DNA of 64,000 bases from Megaustenia siamemsis (Eukaryota; Mollusca; Gastropoda; Stylommatophora; Ariophantidae). Under the pieces are notes generated by a model. It had not been told where the DNA came from. It saw only the letters and a list, made by a program, of their open reading frames with translations, and ran no database searches. A program made the position numbers and the translations under genes. Shown here piece by piece: positions 37,347 through 49,529 of the stretch (positions within the stretch are counted from its first letter, which is position 1; every line of letters starts with the position of its first letter). The stretch lies in assembly GCA_032433765.1 (NCBI GenBank), contig JAVIAB010000092.1:106508279-106572278 (forward strand), in the 5' to 3' direction.

Positions 37347-39179
37347 CATCATCATGTGCCGTACCGGTTGGCAAAGGCGATTATGTCCTGCCACAATATT
37401 CTATCCAAAGTGCATCGTATGAGTTCAGTTGTTGACTGTTTTCCATGCCATGACACCAAGCTATCCAGTATTTTCTCTCTTTGTCGTCCGCGATCTCTAT
37501 TTCCTTTTATTTTGCCAGTTGTAACCAAGTATTCCAACTTTCCTCTTCTCATGATGTGCCCAAAAAATGATGATTGCTTCTTTCTGATGTTTTTAAAGAT
37601 CTCCCTTTTTGTGTTGGCCTCTTTGAGAACTTTCTCATTGGTCTTTTAAGCTGTCCATGGAACTTTCAACATTCTTCTGAGAAATCCCATCTCTGTGGCC
37701 TCTAATCGTCTTTTCATTTGTTTGTCTATTGTCCATGATTCGCTTCCATAGGTCAGAATTGGTTCTATATAGCATCGATGAACTCTCTTTCTCATTTCTA
37801 TTGACATAGATTTGTTGCATAATATATTTTTCATTTTCTGAAATGCTATTTTGGCCAGAGCTATTCTACTTTTTATTTCTGTGGTGCATCTTACATCTGA
37901 TGTTATCACTGTGCCCAAGTATTTCAAACGTTGCACTTGTTTCAGATTTGTCTTGTTTATTTTTATGCTGCATGATGGTGATGATTGTTTCTTCGATATA
38001 ACCATTACTTCTGTTTTCTTACTATTCAGACTGAGACCTTTCTTGTTGCTTTCTTTCACTATTATATCTATCATTTCTTGTAGCTCATTCTCTGTCTCTG
38101 CTATTAAGACTGCGTCATCCGCATATCGTAAATTATTTATGTTGTGACCGTTAACTTCAATTCCTTTTTTGTCAATTATTGATCTCATAATATGTTCGCT
38201 GTAAAGTGAAAACAAATCCGGCGAAAGAACATAACCTTGTCTGACTCCTTGTTTTATAAATTGAAATTGTCCTGTTTGGTTGTTAATTCGTATAGCTGCT
38301 GTTTGTTGCCAGTACATGTTTTTATTATTATTCGCAGATCCTTGCCATCAATGTTTAATTTCTCCAGCATATTGATTATTTCCACATGCTTTACTTTGTC
38401 AAATGCTTTCGTGTAGCCTATAAAGCACATATATAGATCTTTCTTTACCTCTATAGATCTTTCTATCAATATTCTTAAGATGTATATTGCATTGTTGGTG
38501 CCCTTTCCTTCCACAAATCCACATTGTTCCTCACTTATTTCTGGTTTTATTTTGTTTCTTACATGTCTCATGATGATTCTTATTAATATTTTAGTCATAT
38601 GGCTCATGAGACTAATAGTGCGATGGTCTTCACAATCAGTGGCGCCTGACATCTTCGGAATGGCTACAAAGATAGACTTTAGTAGATCCTCGGGTATGAG
38701 TCCAGTGTTATATATGTCATTGAGTAGTTTTGTTATGTCTTGTACTCCCAGCTCTCTTAATGCATTTATCTCTTCGATTGTTATATTGTCTGGACCTGGA
38801 GCTTTGCCTCTTTTCATGTGTTGAATTGCGTCCTCCACTTCACTCTGCATTATTGGTGGTCCTGTGTCTTCATTTGAATTGTTTAATTCTGGTCTTTCAT
38901 CATCATAGTGTTGACTGATATATTCTGTCCATCTTTCCATTGTCTTCTCCTGTCCCATTATTATATTTCCTTCCTTTGATTTCACACATCCTGAAACTTT
39001 GACTTCTTTTCTTCCTGTTAATTCATTTAACTGATTGTGTATAAATTTTGAGTCTTTCTTTTGTTGTTTTTCTATTTCCTCATCACATTTCTGTTTTAAC
39101 CATCCTTCCTTTCTTCACTGCACTTGTTTTGGATCTCTTTGTGCAATATGTTGTATGTCCGCTCTTCTTTCTTATGTTT
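37347..39179 (-). mobile_element. 5'-truncated RTE-like LINE, 1,833 bp, with 11-bp target duplication
   Basis: Flanked by TGGGTATAAAT at 37336-37346 and 39180-39190. The minus-strand frames read RT motifs in order: 'GKAPGPDNITIEE', 'EEQCGFVEGKGTNNA', 'YTKAFDKVKH', 'GVRQGYVLSPDLFSLY' and 'LRYADDAVLIAE', then the tail motifs 'YGSESWT' and 'GFLRRMLKVPW'. The YADD Asp pair is kept. At least two frame breaks occur (near 38300 and 37640). There is no endonuclease, because the 5' end is lost. The 3' end is a short ATGATGATT tail, as in RTE elements. Confidence 0.85.
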
Positions 39180-39190
39180 TGGGTATAAAT

Positions 39191-39663
39191 AGACATCTTT
39201 AAATGTAACAAGTTGAATAACCGTTAATTGACTTTAATTATTTTTAAGAGACTCAATAATCCAGAATCAAATACCAAATTTTCGTTTGAATAATTCAGTC
39301 ATATTTGCATTTCTTTGGTCACGAGATTCCCCAGGATATTCGCAACACAACAAACAATTCGTCGAGATTGAAAAAGCACCCCCTCTCTCTCCCTTATTTC
39401 ATTAGTGCCCCGAGCGGATAACAGGGCTCGCGTAGCAAAAATAAAATAACTAAATAATATGCCCCTGGAAATAACTAATTGTGAATATGTACCGCCAGAC
39501 ACGCGTCGATGAACCTAATAACAATAATAATAATTGCTCCCAGTCGTGATCTGAGAAATTGGTGAGGGAAAGAGACACAATCGTTAACGTGTTGTTCGTG
39601 TAACGTGCTGCTGGTAGCAGTTTTTTTTATTTAGTGAAAATATTTTCAATGTCTAGTAGATGG
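39191..39663. other. Non-coding, no feature recognised
   Basis: AT-rich sequence, with no conserved coding or repeat signal noticed beyond a short AAT/AAC-rich patch near 39520. Confidence 0.4.
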
Positions 39664-39860
39664 GCTGGGTGGTCTTGAGGTGAGATGTCGGCATTTGGAC
39701 AAGAAGGTCCCGGGTTAAATCCCAGCAGTGGGAATACTTTTAAAACATAAATAAAATTGAATCCGTTGAGTTTTTTTTTCGTAGCTTTATCCACTCCTGA
39801 TCTCTGGGTAGTGAAATTTGATGTCCTCTCCGATAACAACAACAAAAAAAAAGGTCCTGT
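39664..39860 (+). mobile_element. Probable tRNA-derived SINE
   Basis: The plus strand reads GGTCTTGAGGTGAG and later GGTCCCGGGTTAAATCCC at the A-box/B-box spacing, a short body, and an A-rich tail (AACAACAACA9) ending near 39852. No convincing flanking duplication was found. Confidence 0.5.
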
Positions 39861-40325
39861 GAGCACTCCCGCACGTTAAAAATAGAAAAGAGTAGACCAA
39901 AAAATGGCCGCTGATAATTGTTTTAAAAAATATATCAGCGCCGATGTATAACATGTTGTACTACGGAGTTCGTACACATGGTCCGGGGTTCTCCATGGAG
40001 ATTCTTGATATTTTTAGGGGAGAATCGGAGCATCTGTGGAAAAGTCCGGTGTGCAGCGATGATGGTACTAGCATAACATAACAAGTACAATGTATATGTA
40101 GCGAGGGTAGATCGGAAAAATAAACGTAGGGGTGAACTAGTTGACTTTAATGAAGAAGTAAGAAAACAAAAACTCAAAACTAAGCAATGAAAAAATACTA
40201 TATATACATTCTATTTCTTCATGTTTGCAGTATGTTTGGCAATGTTCACAGAAAGTCAGTTTCTCTGAAAAGACCAACATGCTGATGTGTTTTAGACTTA
40301 CTCATGGCATCCAAACAACTTAGTA
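39861..40325. other. Non-coding, nothing recognised
   Basis: Open frames here are short and show no conserved motif. Confidence 0.4.
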
Positions 40326-40735
40326 GGATACAAGCTTTAATTAGTGACAACTATTATACAAGCACTAAGGTAATGTCCACTGACAAAACAAACTGCCAAC
40401 CCAAAACCATCATCAGCAGTGAAGAACATGCTATGAATTTCTGGGAACTGTAGTAACTAACAATGGAGACTGCCAGAAAGAGATCAAAAGGAGATTAGCA
40501 ATAGCAACAGAAAAATTATTATTAAGAACATGTAGCACAATACCAGCAAGAAAGTAAAATTTAAACTACTGGAGACATGTATCTTCCTGATAGCAGCATA
40601 TGGTTGTGAATCATGGACTATCTCACAAACAGAAAAGAAGAAAATCAGTTCCTTCAAAGCAAAATACAACAGGAAAATCCTTAACCTTGGATAATAAAAA
40701 CAAAGCAGTTAAGACATATTACAAGATTTCACCAT
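40326..40735 (+). mobile_element. LINE ORF2 fragment
   Basis: Broken plus-strand frames read 'FLGTVVTNNGDCQKEIKRRLA', then 'AYGCESWT'-like and 'KISSFKAK' segments. This is the thumb/tail region following the RT domain of RTE-like LINEs. Several frame breaks, no RT core. Confidence 0.6.
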
Positions 40736-40939
40736 AATCGAGTGCCGTCTCCACGTCGAAGGTTGGCTACCATGGAGTGCTATTCCACTCTGTTACTTGC
40801 TTTGATAGTGCAAGTTGTCATAGGCTGACTTGTCCATCTTTTGATGTTACTCGTCATGTTAATTTTGGTCTGCCTTTTTTACCATATATTTTCCCTTCCA
40901 AGATTACTTTTGAGTTATTTGTGGGTCATCATCATTGCA

Positions 40940-41760
40940 CTCCGAACATGTCCATAGGTGCTCAGTAAGTTTCGAGGGGAGCAGCGACTGACGGCTCCAG
41001 TTCTGTGTTGGTTGATAAGTTTTCTTACACGCCCACTAAGTTTCTTATTTCTGGCTGTGCCCATCTTAACTCCAATCTCTCATCCGAAGGAATAACGTGG
41101 ACTCATGGTTGTGGATATCCTGTGCCCTTCCCACATCTCGGAGGGCATTGATGATGTATAACCGATCCACTTGTTGACCGTCCTCAATGATAGCGCAGCT
41201 AGCCAACCTGTCCGCTCTTTCATTTCCCCGTACTCCCGCATGTCCTGGGACGCAAACAAAGGTGACCTTACGTATTTTTGACTTCTGTAATGACTGTACC
41301 CATAGCATGCGTACAGAGCCCGCCTCCACTTTTGTTATCATGCTCATCAAATTACTCAGTATACAGGCATGGGAATAGTCTTGTGACTCCAATCAGAAGA
41401 ATGCCCTGGTCACTGCCATCACCATGCTACTCGTGGTCATGACGTATGCACCACTGTCTTCATTGACTATTCTGCCTGCCTAGCGTGCTGTAAATGCCCA
41501 TGCACTCCGTTGGTGTCGTATTACAGATCCGTCTGTATAGATGACTGCATCTTTCTCAGCGGTGTTATCCCAGATAAGACAGTTGACCTCCGAATTGACC
41601 ACGACTGAGTTCTGTTCCCTACATTTCCTGTCGAGTGTGACAATACACGAGAATGTCCCTCTGAATGACCTACCACCCCTCGCCAATGTTGTTATCGGTA
41701 AGCCCACAGACCTGTTTGATGACAGCTGCACGGCCCACCCATTTTTACTAGACTACTGTG
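40940..41760 (-). mobile_element. RNase H-bearing LINE fragment
   Basis: The minus-strand frame at 41480-41731 has 'DAVIYTDGSV', the first catalytic Asp block of RNase H. The frame at 41066-41392 has 'VTFVCVPGHAGVRGNERADRLA', the His and final Asp block. The frames are separated by stops. A second, shorter copy of the same family lies at 61080-61545. No reverse transcriptase is present here. Confidence 0.75.
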
Positions 41761-42663
41761 TCTTTTAACATGCCCCAAAAATCTCATTGTCTTGTTTGAA
41801 ATTGTGTTTAGTAGTTTTCTTTTCATTTTTACTTGTTTTAAGATCCTAGATAGAAAGCTCATATGTATCCTGTATAGCGGAATTACTTTTTTTTTTCATT
41901 TCTTATCATCATCACATACTTTATTTGCAGTAAATACATTTTCCTCATACGCTCAATTGTTTCTACCTTATATTTTACATACATCTTTGTTCTATCCCAG
42001 ACACAATTGTTTGTCAGTGATACTTTCGCAGATCTGTTCATTTGTGTTTTCCGAGAAATATAAAATGCATATGTATCTTTTTTATTACACATTCAATTTG
42101 GTTAGATGTTATATTTTAGAATTTAGATTGTTCTGTGGTCAATAATGAAATATCGCATCCCCGTAACTGCGTCAATGTATGATTTGTTTTTTATGAGCCC
42201 CATTCATACATATATTTACTTTAGTTTAAAATTGTACGTTTTGTGTGTAGTGTCACAAATTGAAAGCATTTCCATAACATATCAATGTTAAGAATTAAGT
42301 GAATGTTCTAAATTCAAGGCTTTTGCACCCAAAAATTACTGCAACATTTTCAAGATAAGAACTATAATGCCACTTTTAGATGTAAACAAACAGCTGTTCA
42401 GAACTCAAGACATTGGGCAGCACATAAGGTAACAAAAGTTAACATAAAGTGAACAGGGACTCATTGATGCCATCGTCAGTGAATACCCAACGAACTGGGC
42501 TGAAGTAAGATGTGATGAGTTGAAAAACGCAAGTCACAGTTTGCAGCAAAAAACAACTGAGCATAAATTACGCCAACTTTAAAGAGGAATAATCTTGAGC
42601 AAACAAGAAGGCATAGAACTTGACTTTGTCATCACTCAGTCTTCCTCATTGTTGTGACTTCAC
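41761..42663. other. AT-rich non-coding stretch before the 29-bp array
   Basis: Mostly AT-rich. At about 42452-42592 a plus-strand frame reads 'GLIDAIVSEYPTNWAEVRCD' and on to a stop, which looks more protein-like than its surroundings. I do not recognise it and cannot link it to a neighbour. Confidence 0.35.
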
Positions 42664-43920
42664 AATGCAAGATATTGCAGACCAGCTGAAACAATGCAAG
42701 ATATTACAAACCAGCAGAGACAATACAAGATATTACAGACGAGCAGAGACAATACAAGATATTACAGACGAGCAGAGACAATACAAGATATTACAAACCA
42801 GCAGAGACAATACAAGATATTACAGACGAGCAGAGACAATACAAGATATTACAGACGAGCAGAGACAATACAAGATATTACAGACGAGCAGAGACAATAC
42901 AAGATATTACAGACGAGCAGAGACAATGCAAGATATTACAGACGAGCAGAGACAATACAAGATATTACAGACGAGCAGAGACAATGCAAGATATTGCAGA
43001 CCAGCAAAGACAATGCAAGATATTACAAACCAGCAGAGACAATACAAGATATTACAGACGAGCAGAGACAATGCAAGATATTACAGACGAGCAGAGACAA
43101 TACAAGATATTACAGACGAGCAGAGACAATGCAAGATATTACAGACGAGCAGAGACAATACAAGATATTACAGACGAGCAGAGACAATGCAAGATATTGC
43201 AGACCAGCAAAGACAATGCAAGATATTACAAACCAGCAGAGACAATACAAGATATTACAGACCAGCAGAGACAATGCAAGATATTACAAACCAGCAGAGA
43301 CAATACAAGATATTACAGACGAGCAGAGACAATGCAAGATATTACAGACGAGCAGAGACAATACAAGATATTACAGACGAGCAGAGACAATGCAAGATAT
43401 TGCAGACCAGCAAAGTCAATGCAAGATATTACAAACCAGCAGAGACAATACAAGATATTACAGACGAGCAGAGACAATACAAGATATTGCAGACCAGCAG
43501 AGACAATACAAGATATTACAGACGAGCAGAGACAATACAAGATATTGCAGACCAGCAAAGACAATGCAAGATATTGCAGACCAGCAAAGACAATGCAAGA
43601 TATTACAGACGAGCAGAGACAATACAAGATATTGCAGACCAGCAGAGACAATGCAAGATATTGCAAACCAGCAAAGTCAATGCAAGGTATTACAAACCAG
43701 CAGAGACAATGCAAGATATTACAGACCAGCAGAGACAATGCAAGATATTACAGACCAACAGAGACAATGCAAGATATTGCAGACCAGCAAAGACAATACA
43801 AGATATTACAGACGAGCAGAGACAATGCAAGATATTGCAGACCAGCAAAGTCAATGCAAGATATTACAAACCAGCAGAGACAATACAAGATATTACAGAC
43901 GAGCAGAGACAATACAAGAT
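42664..43920 (+). repeat. 29-bp tandem repeat array 1 (about 43 units)
   Basis: Unit of 29 bp: CAATACAAGATATTACAGAC followed by GAGCAGAGA. Main variants are TACAAG/TGCAAG, TTACA/TTGCA, GACGAG/GACCAG/AACCAG and CAGAGA/CAAAGA. Because 29 is not divisible by 3 and the unit has no plus-strand stop, all three frames stay open and give the same 29-residue cycle (QDITDEQRQ... KILQTSRDN... RYYRRAET) in different phase. Long open frames here (up to 450 codons) follow from the repeat and are not evidence of a protein. Confidence 0.95.
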
Positions 43921-44346
43921 TGGTTATTATTGGTTATGGAAGGCCTCGGCATCACAGCAAACGAATTAAAATCCATAATTGCTCAACCGCCCGTGCCAGT
44001 GGAATCATCCGAATTACCAACTCATCTCCCAAACAAAGAAAGGTAACTGTAGTCCCCATCGTAGCAGTCTCAGCACACGCCAAAAGACATAAGGCGAAAC
44101 CGCGCAGAAAGTGAACACAGCCAACTGTTCCCTGTCATACGATATCATCATTCATCGTAAACAAGCGGGATATCGAAGCAGGATCAAAACGGATGAGACA
44201 CACAGCTCACGGTGTGCACAGAGCACTTAACTCAGTAGCTCCTGCAACAAGCCGGACTTGGAATATGAGGAAACTGCAAGAAGGAACACTTTTCAGACAT
44301 AGCCTTCAATGGTTCCTGCCGCCTATCCACCATATACCATGGGAGT

Positions 44347-45315
44347 TCACGTCCTCCCGAAAATGATGATCGTCATAGCACTTGATGATGTTAGGCCGTC
44401 ATTGATGACTCCAATTCCAAACATATAGACACACAGTGGTGGTAATTTGTCATTTTCAATCCAACAGAAGCCACATGACCTGTAGTTAGTAAAACCACAG
44501 AGAGAATATGATTTTGTGACCTTCACTGATTCACTCTTAGATGTGAATGTGTAGTTTACACAAGAGGAGAAGTTTTCAACTACAGTGATTCCATTTAAGG
44601 CAATTCTGGGATAGCAAGGCAAGTCTCCTTTATAGCAGCAGAACTTGATGTTCTCCGCTCCCTTCTTGTAGCTGCTGCCACACGATTCTGATGTCTCATT
44701 AACTTGGACATCTTTCAAGAACAATGTCAGATTAACATTCCATAGATATGGCTCTGCTGATGAAGTGCTTGGTGCAACAGTTGTATCAATCATACTGGAG
44801 GCTCCTGGTCTGTGGTCATTAATATCACATGGTGTTGTTATATTCAGTATTTCTTTCTGGGGTGTAAATATGTGGCACACACATGGAGAGTGGTTTGTGG
44901 TCACAGTAATCCCATTAAAGGCAATTCTAGGGTAGCATGGCAATGCTGTTTCAGAACAGCACAATCCTGTGATGTTTTCTGTGTTCGCTATAAAGCTGCT
45001 GCTGCTACACAATCCTGACCAATTATAGGTGTGGACATTATTCACTTGCAATGACAAAACTTGCATTGTTTACATCATAAACCTCTGGAAGCGAATCATT
45101 TATGGGACTAATAGTACAATTTATTCTTCCATCGGGGATATCTGCATTGAGTCCCCCCCAAAAAGGTCTTTGGTTAAAAAGCACATATGCGTTTGAGTTA
45201 AACACACAATGAGCCCAGTTCATAGATTCAAAATGATCCTTGCCAATGTCATCCGCTTGCACAAGTTAGGTCCTTAGCTACCAACGTCAAAAATGTCTGA
45301 AACGAAGCCATCCAA
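44347..45315 (-). pseudogene. Cys-rich, probably extracellular protein with two internal repeats; frame-broken
   Basis: I do not recognise the family. The frame 45066 to 44347 (239 codons) contains two tandem domains of about 85 residues. Each has a C-C pair, then the shared core LPCYPRIA-NGITV, a spaced CVC or CVN, and a terminal Cys. They are joined by a Thr/Ser-rich linker. Asn-x-Ser/Thr sites and evenly spaced Cys suggest a secreted or extracellular protein. A second frame (45262-45038) ends 'EVYDVNNASFVI', which aligns with 'WNVNLTLFL' before the second domain. The two frames therefore belong to one protein split by a one-base shift near 45040-45060. Farther upstream, an ATG near 45312 begins a short hydrophobic stretch in a third frame. 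Introns or errors could explain the splits. No transmembrane segment is clear. Confidence 0.5.
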
Positions 45316-45495
45316 TTAACGACTTTATCTTTAGCGAAGGTTAACGAACTGTGAACAAACATTTATGTTCAAACCCTTGAAAACATTTTTAAAAATCTGC
45401 CAACTCGCAGCAATAACATTTATCGTGTTGTTCAATGTAAACATTGCTTGGTCCATAGCTCGAATATAAATAAGCTGCCATTTTGGTGCGTCCCA

Positions 45496-45503
45496 TGACG
45501 TCA
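45496..45503. promoter_or_regulatory. Full CRE palindrome TGACGTCA at the array edge
   Basis: TGACGTCA, the canonical CREB/ATF site, lies 5 bp inside the unique segment and about 30 bp upstream (minus strand) of a TATA-like TTTATATTCG. It is placed as expected for a minus-strand promoter of the Cys-rich gene. Function is inference. Confidence 0.35.
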
Positions 45504-45507
45504 TAAT

Positions 45508-48500
45508 AATACAAGATATTACAGACGAGCAGAGACAATACAAGATATTACAAACCAGCAGAGACAATACAAGATATTACAGACGAGCAGAGACAATACA
45601 AGATATTACAGACGAGCAGAGACAATACAAGATATTACAGACGAGCAGAGACAATACAAGATATTACAGACGAGCAGAGACAATACAAGATATTACAGAC
45701 GAGCAGAGACAATGCAAGATATTACAGACGAGCAGAGACAATACAAGATATTACAGACGAGCAGAGACAATACAAGATATTACAGACGTGCAGAGACAAT
45801 ACAAGATATTGCAGATCAGCAGAGACAATACAAGATATTACAGACGAGCAGAGACAATACAAGATATTGCAGACCAGCAGAGACAATACAAGATATTACA
45901 GACGAGCAGAGACAATACAAGATATTGCAGACCAGCAAAGACAATGCAAGATATTGCAGACCAGCAAAGACAATGCAAGATATTACAGACGAGCAGAGAC
46001 AATACAAGATATTGCAGACCAGCAAAGACAATGCAAGATATTGCAGACGAGCAGAGACAATGCAAGATATTGCAAACCAGCAAAGTCAATGCAAGGTATT
46101 ACAAACCAGCAGAGACAATACAATATATTACAGACCAGCAGAGACAATGCAAGATATTACAGACCAGCAGAGACAATGCAAGATATTACAAACCAGCAGA
46201 GACAATACAAGATATTACAAACCAGCAGAGACAATGCAAGATATTACAAACCAGCAGAGACAATACAAGATATTACAAACCAGCAGAGACAATACAAGAT
46301 ATTGCAGACGAGCAGAGACAATACAAGATATTACAAACGAGCAGAGACAATACAAGATATTGCAGACGAGCAGAGACAATACAAGATATTGCAAACGAGC
46401 AGAGACAATACAAGATATTACAAACCAGCAGAGACAATACAAGATATTACAGACGAGCAGAGACAATACAAGATATTGCAGACCAGCAGAGACAATACAA
46501 GATATTACAAACGAGCAGAGACAATACAAGATATTACAGACGTGCAGAGACAATACAAGATATTGCAGATCAGCAGAGACAATACAAGATATTACAGACG
46601 AGCAGAGACAATACAAGATATTGCAGACCAGCAAAGACAATGCAAGATATTGCAGACCAGCAAAGACACTGCAAGATATTACAGACGAGCAGAGACAATA
46701 CAAGATATTGCAGACCAGCAAAGACAATGCAAGATATTGCAGACGAGCAGAGACAATGCAAGATATTGCAGACCAGCAAAGACAATGCAAGATATTGCAG
46801 ACTAGCAAAGACAATGCAAGATATTGCAGACCAGCAAAGACAATGCAAGATATTACAGACCAGCAAAGACAATGCAAGATATTGTAGACCAGCAAAGACA
46901 ATGCAAGATATTGCAGACCAGCAAAGACAATGCAAGATATTGCAGACCAGCAAAGACAATGCAAGATATTACAAACCAGCAAAGACAATGCAAGATATTG
47001 CAGACCAGCAAAGACAATGCAAGATATTGCAGACCAGCAAAGACAATGCAAGATATTACAAACCAGCAAAGACAATGCAAGATATTACAGACCAATTAAA
47101 GACAATGCAAGATATTACAAACCAGCAAAGACAATGCAAGATATTACAGACCAGCAAAGACAATGCAAGATATTACAGACCAGCAAAGACAATGCAAGAT
47201 ATTACAGACCAGCAAAGACAATGCAAGATATTGTAGACCAGCAAAGACAATGCAAGATATTACAGACCAGCAAAGACAATGCAAGATATTGCAGACCAGC
47301 AAAGACAATGCAAGATATTACAAACCAGCAAAGACAATGCAAGATATTGCAGACGAGCAGAGACAATGCAAGATATTGCAGACCAGCAAAGACAATGCAA
47401 GATATTGCAGACTAGCAAAGACAATGCAAGATATTGCAGACCAGCAAAGACAATGCAAGATATTACAAACCAGCAGAGACAATGCAAGATATTACAAACC
47501 AGCAGAGACAATACAAGATATTACAGACCAGCAGAGACTATGCAAGATATTACAAACCAGCAGAGACAATACAAGATATTACAGACGAGCAGAGACAATA
47601 CAAGATATTGCAGACGAGCAGAGACAATACAAGATATTGCAAACGAGCAGAGACAATACAAGATATTACAAACCAGCAGAGACAATACAAGATATTGCAG
47701 ACCAGCAGAGACAATACAAGATATTACAGACGAGCAGAGACAATACAAGATATTGCAGACCAGCAGAGACAATACAAGATATTACAAACGAGCAGAGACA
47801 ATACAAGATATTACAGACGTGCAGAGACAATACAAGATATTGCAGATCAGCAGAGACAATACAAGATATTACAGACGAGCAGAGACAATACAAGATATTG
47901 CAGACCAGCAAAGACAATGCAAGATATTGCAGACCAGCAAAGACACTGCAAGATATTACAGACGAGCAGAGACAATACAAGATATTGCAGACCAGCAAAG
48001 ACAATGCAAGATATTGCAGACGAGCAGAGACAATGCAAGATATTACAGACGAGCAGAGACAATGCAAGATATTGCAGACTAGCAAAGTCAATGCAAGATA
48101 TTGCAGACCAGCAAAGACAATGCAAGATATTACAGACCAGCAAAGACAATGCAAGATATTGCAGACCAGCAAAGACAATGCAAGATATTGCAGACTAGCA
48201 AAGACAATGCAAGATATTGCAGACCAGCAAAGACAATGCAAGATATTACAGACCAGCAAAGACAATGCAAGATATTGTAGACCAGCAAAGACAATGCAAG
48301 ATATTGCAGACCAGCAAAGACAATGCAAGATATTACAGACCAATTAAAGACAATGCAAGATATTACAAACCAGCAAAGACAATGCAAGATATTACAGACC
48401 AGCAAAGACAATGCAAGATATTACAGACCAGCAAAGACAATGCAAGATATTACAGACCAGCAAAGACAATGCAAGATATTGTAGACCAGCAAAGACAATG

Positions 48501-49028
48501 CAAGATATTACAGACCAGCAAAGACAATGCAAGATATTGCAGACCAGCAAAGACAATGCAAGATATTACAAACCAGCAAAGACAATGCAAGATATTACAG
48601 ACCAGCAAAGATAATGCAAGATATTGTAGACCAGCAAAGACAATGCAAGATATTACAGACCAGCAAAGACAATGCAAGATATTGCAGACCAGCAAAGACA
48701 ATGCAAGATATTGCAGACCAGCAAAGACAATGCAAGATATTACAGACCAGCAAAGACAATGCAAGATATTACAAACCAGAAAAGACAATGCAAGATATTG
48801 CAGACCAGCAAAGACAATGCAAGATATTGCAGACCAGCAAAGACGATGCAAGATATTACAGACCAGCAAAGACAATGCAAGATATTACAGACCAGCAAAG
48901 ACAATGCAAGATATTGTAGACCAGCAAAGACAATGCAAGATATTACAGACCAGCAAAGACAATGCAAGATATTGCAGACCAGCAAAGACAATGCAAGATA
49001 TTGCAGACCAGCAAAGACAATGCAAGAT
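45508..49028 (+). repeat. 29-bp tandem repeat array 2 (about 121 units)
   Basis: Same unit as array 1. Composition drifts from GACGAGCAGAGACAATACAAG forms on the left to GACCAGCAAAGACAATGCAAG forms on the right. Rare variants mark larger internal duplications: AGACCAATTAAAGACAATGC at about 47091 and 48341 (1,250 bp apart), and ACGTGCAGAGACAATAC at about 45786, 46541 and 47817. Long open frames on both strands are products of the repeat. Confidence 0.95.
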
Positions 49029-49529
49029 AAACATTTTCTGGGATAGCAATCAGAAGACACAATCTTATCCTAATGATCACAGGAACTGAAATGCTAATTT
49101 CAAGCAGAATGTTATAGAAATGTGTCAACTCCAGATATAATCATGTGTCAACTCCAGATATAATCATGCGTTAACATTTATAAATGGATTGTCCGTCACT
49201 TCCTAAAAACTGAGATACAGAGAAAACTTTATATGCAGCAGTAATAATTTTAAAAAACCAGTGTGTTACCAGGGCCTCATTGTGAGGGAAGTAAAGAATA
49301 GTGATACTCTGAACTTCCAGGCATGTCATAAGAGGCAACTTAATTGATGAGGAGGTTAATTGATGGCCTGACAAGCTGTAATTATAAAAAGTATTGTTAT
49401 GGAAACAGGCACAGATTTTAGAAGCTGTGATTTCTGCAATATGTGCCATTTTGGTATGCAAGGTTTCTGTTTCTAAGATTGTGGTTCTGCCCAATGTGCT
49501 GTCTTCGGCTCGAAAGGACAATATTTAGA
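49029..49529. other. Non-coding sequence right of the 29-bp array
   Basis: Contains two tandem copies of a 26-bp segment (TGTGTCAACTCCAGATATAA) near 49121-49166. A 116-codon minus-strand frame shows no recognisable motif and I do not call it a gene. Confidence 0.4.

Larger units (their letters stand above)
43921..45507. other. Unique segment interrupting the 29-bp array, flanked by AATACAAGAT
   Basis: The array stops at 43920 after AATACAAGAT and restarts at 45508 with AATACAAGAT followed by ATTACAG, exactly in register. This looks like an insertion of 1,587 bp with a 10-bp duplication of the array sequence. The insert shows no terminal inverted repeats and no poly(A) or poly(T) end. It holds the Cys-rich gene described separately. 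The 43921-44346 part has no recognised gene. Confidence 0.6.

Noticed and set aside
42664..49028. Long proteins of 300-480 residues read from the 29-bp arrays on both strands
   Set aside because: All frames are open because the unit lacks stops. No start context, splice structure or non-repeat domain supports a gene.
49171..49521. 116-codon minus-strand protein gene next to the 29-bp array
   Set aside because: No motif, no splice or promoter signal, and composition like surrounding non-coding sequence.
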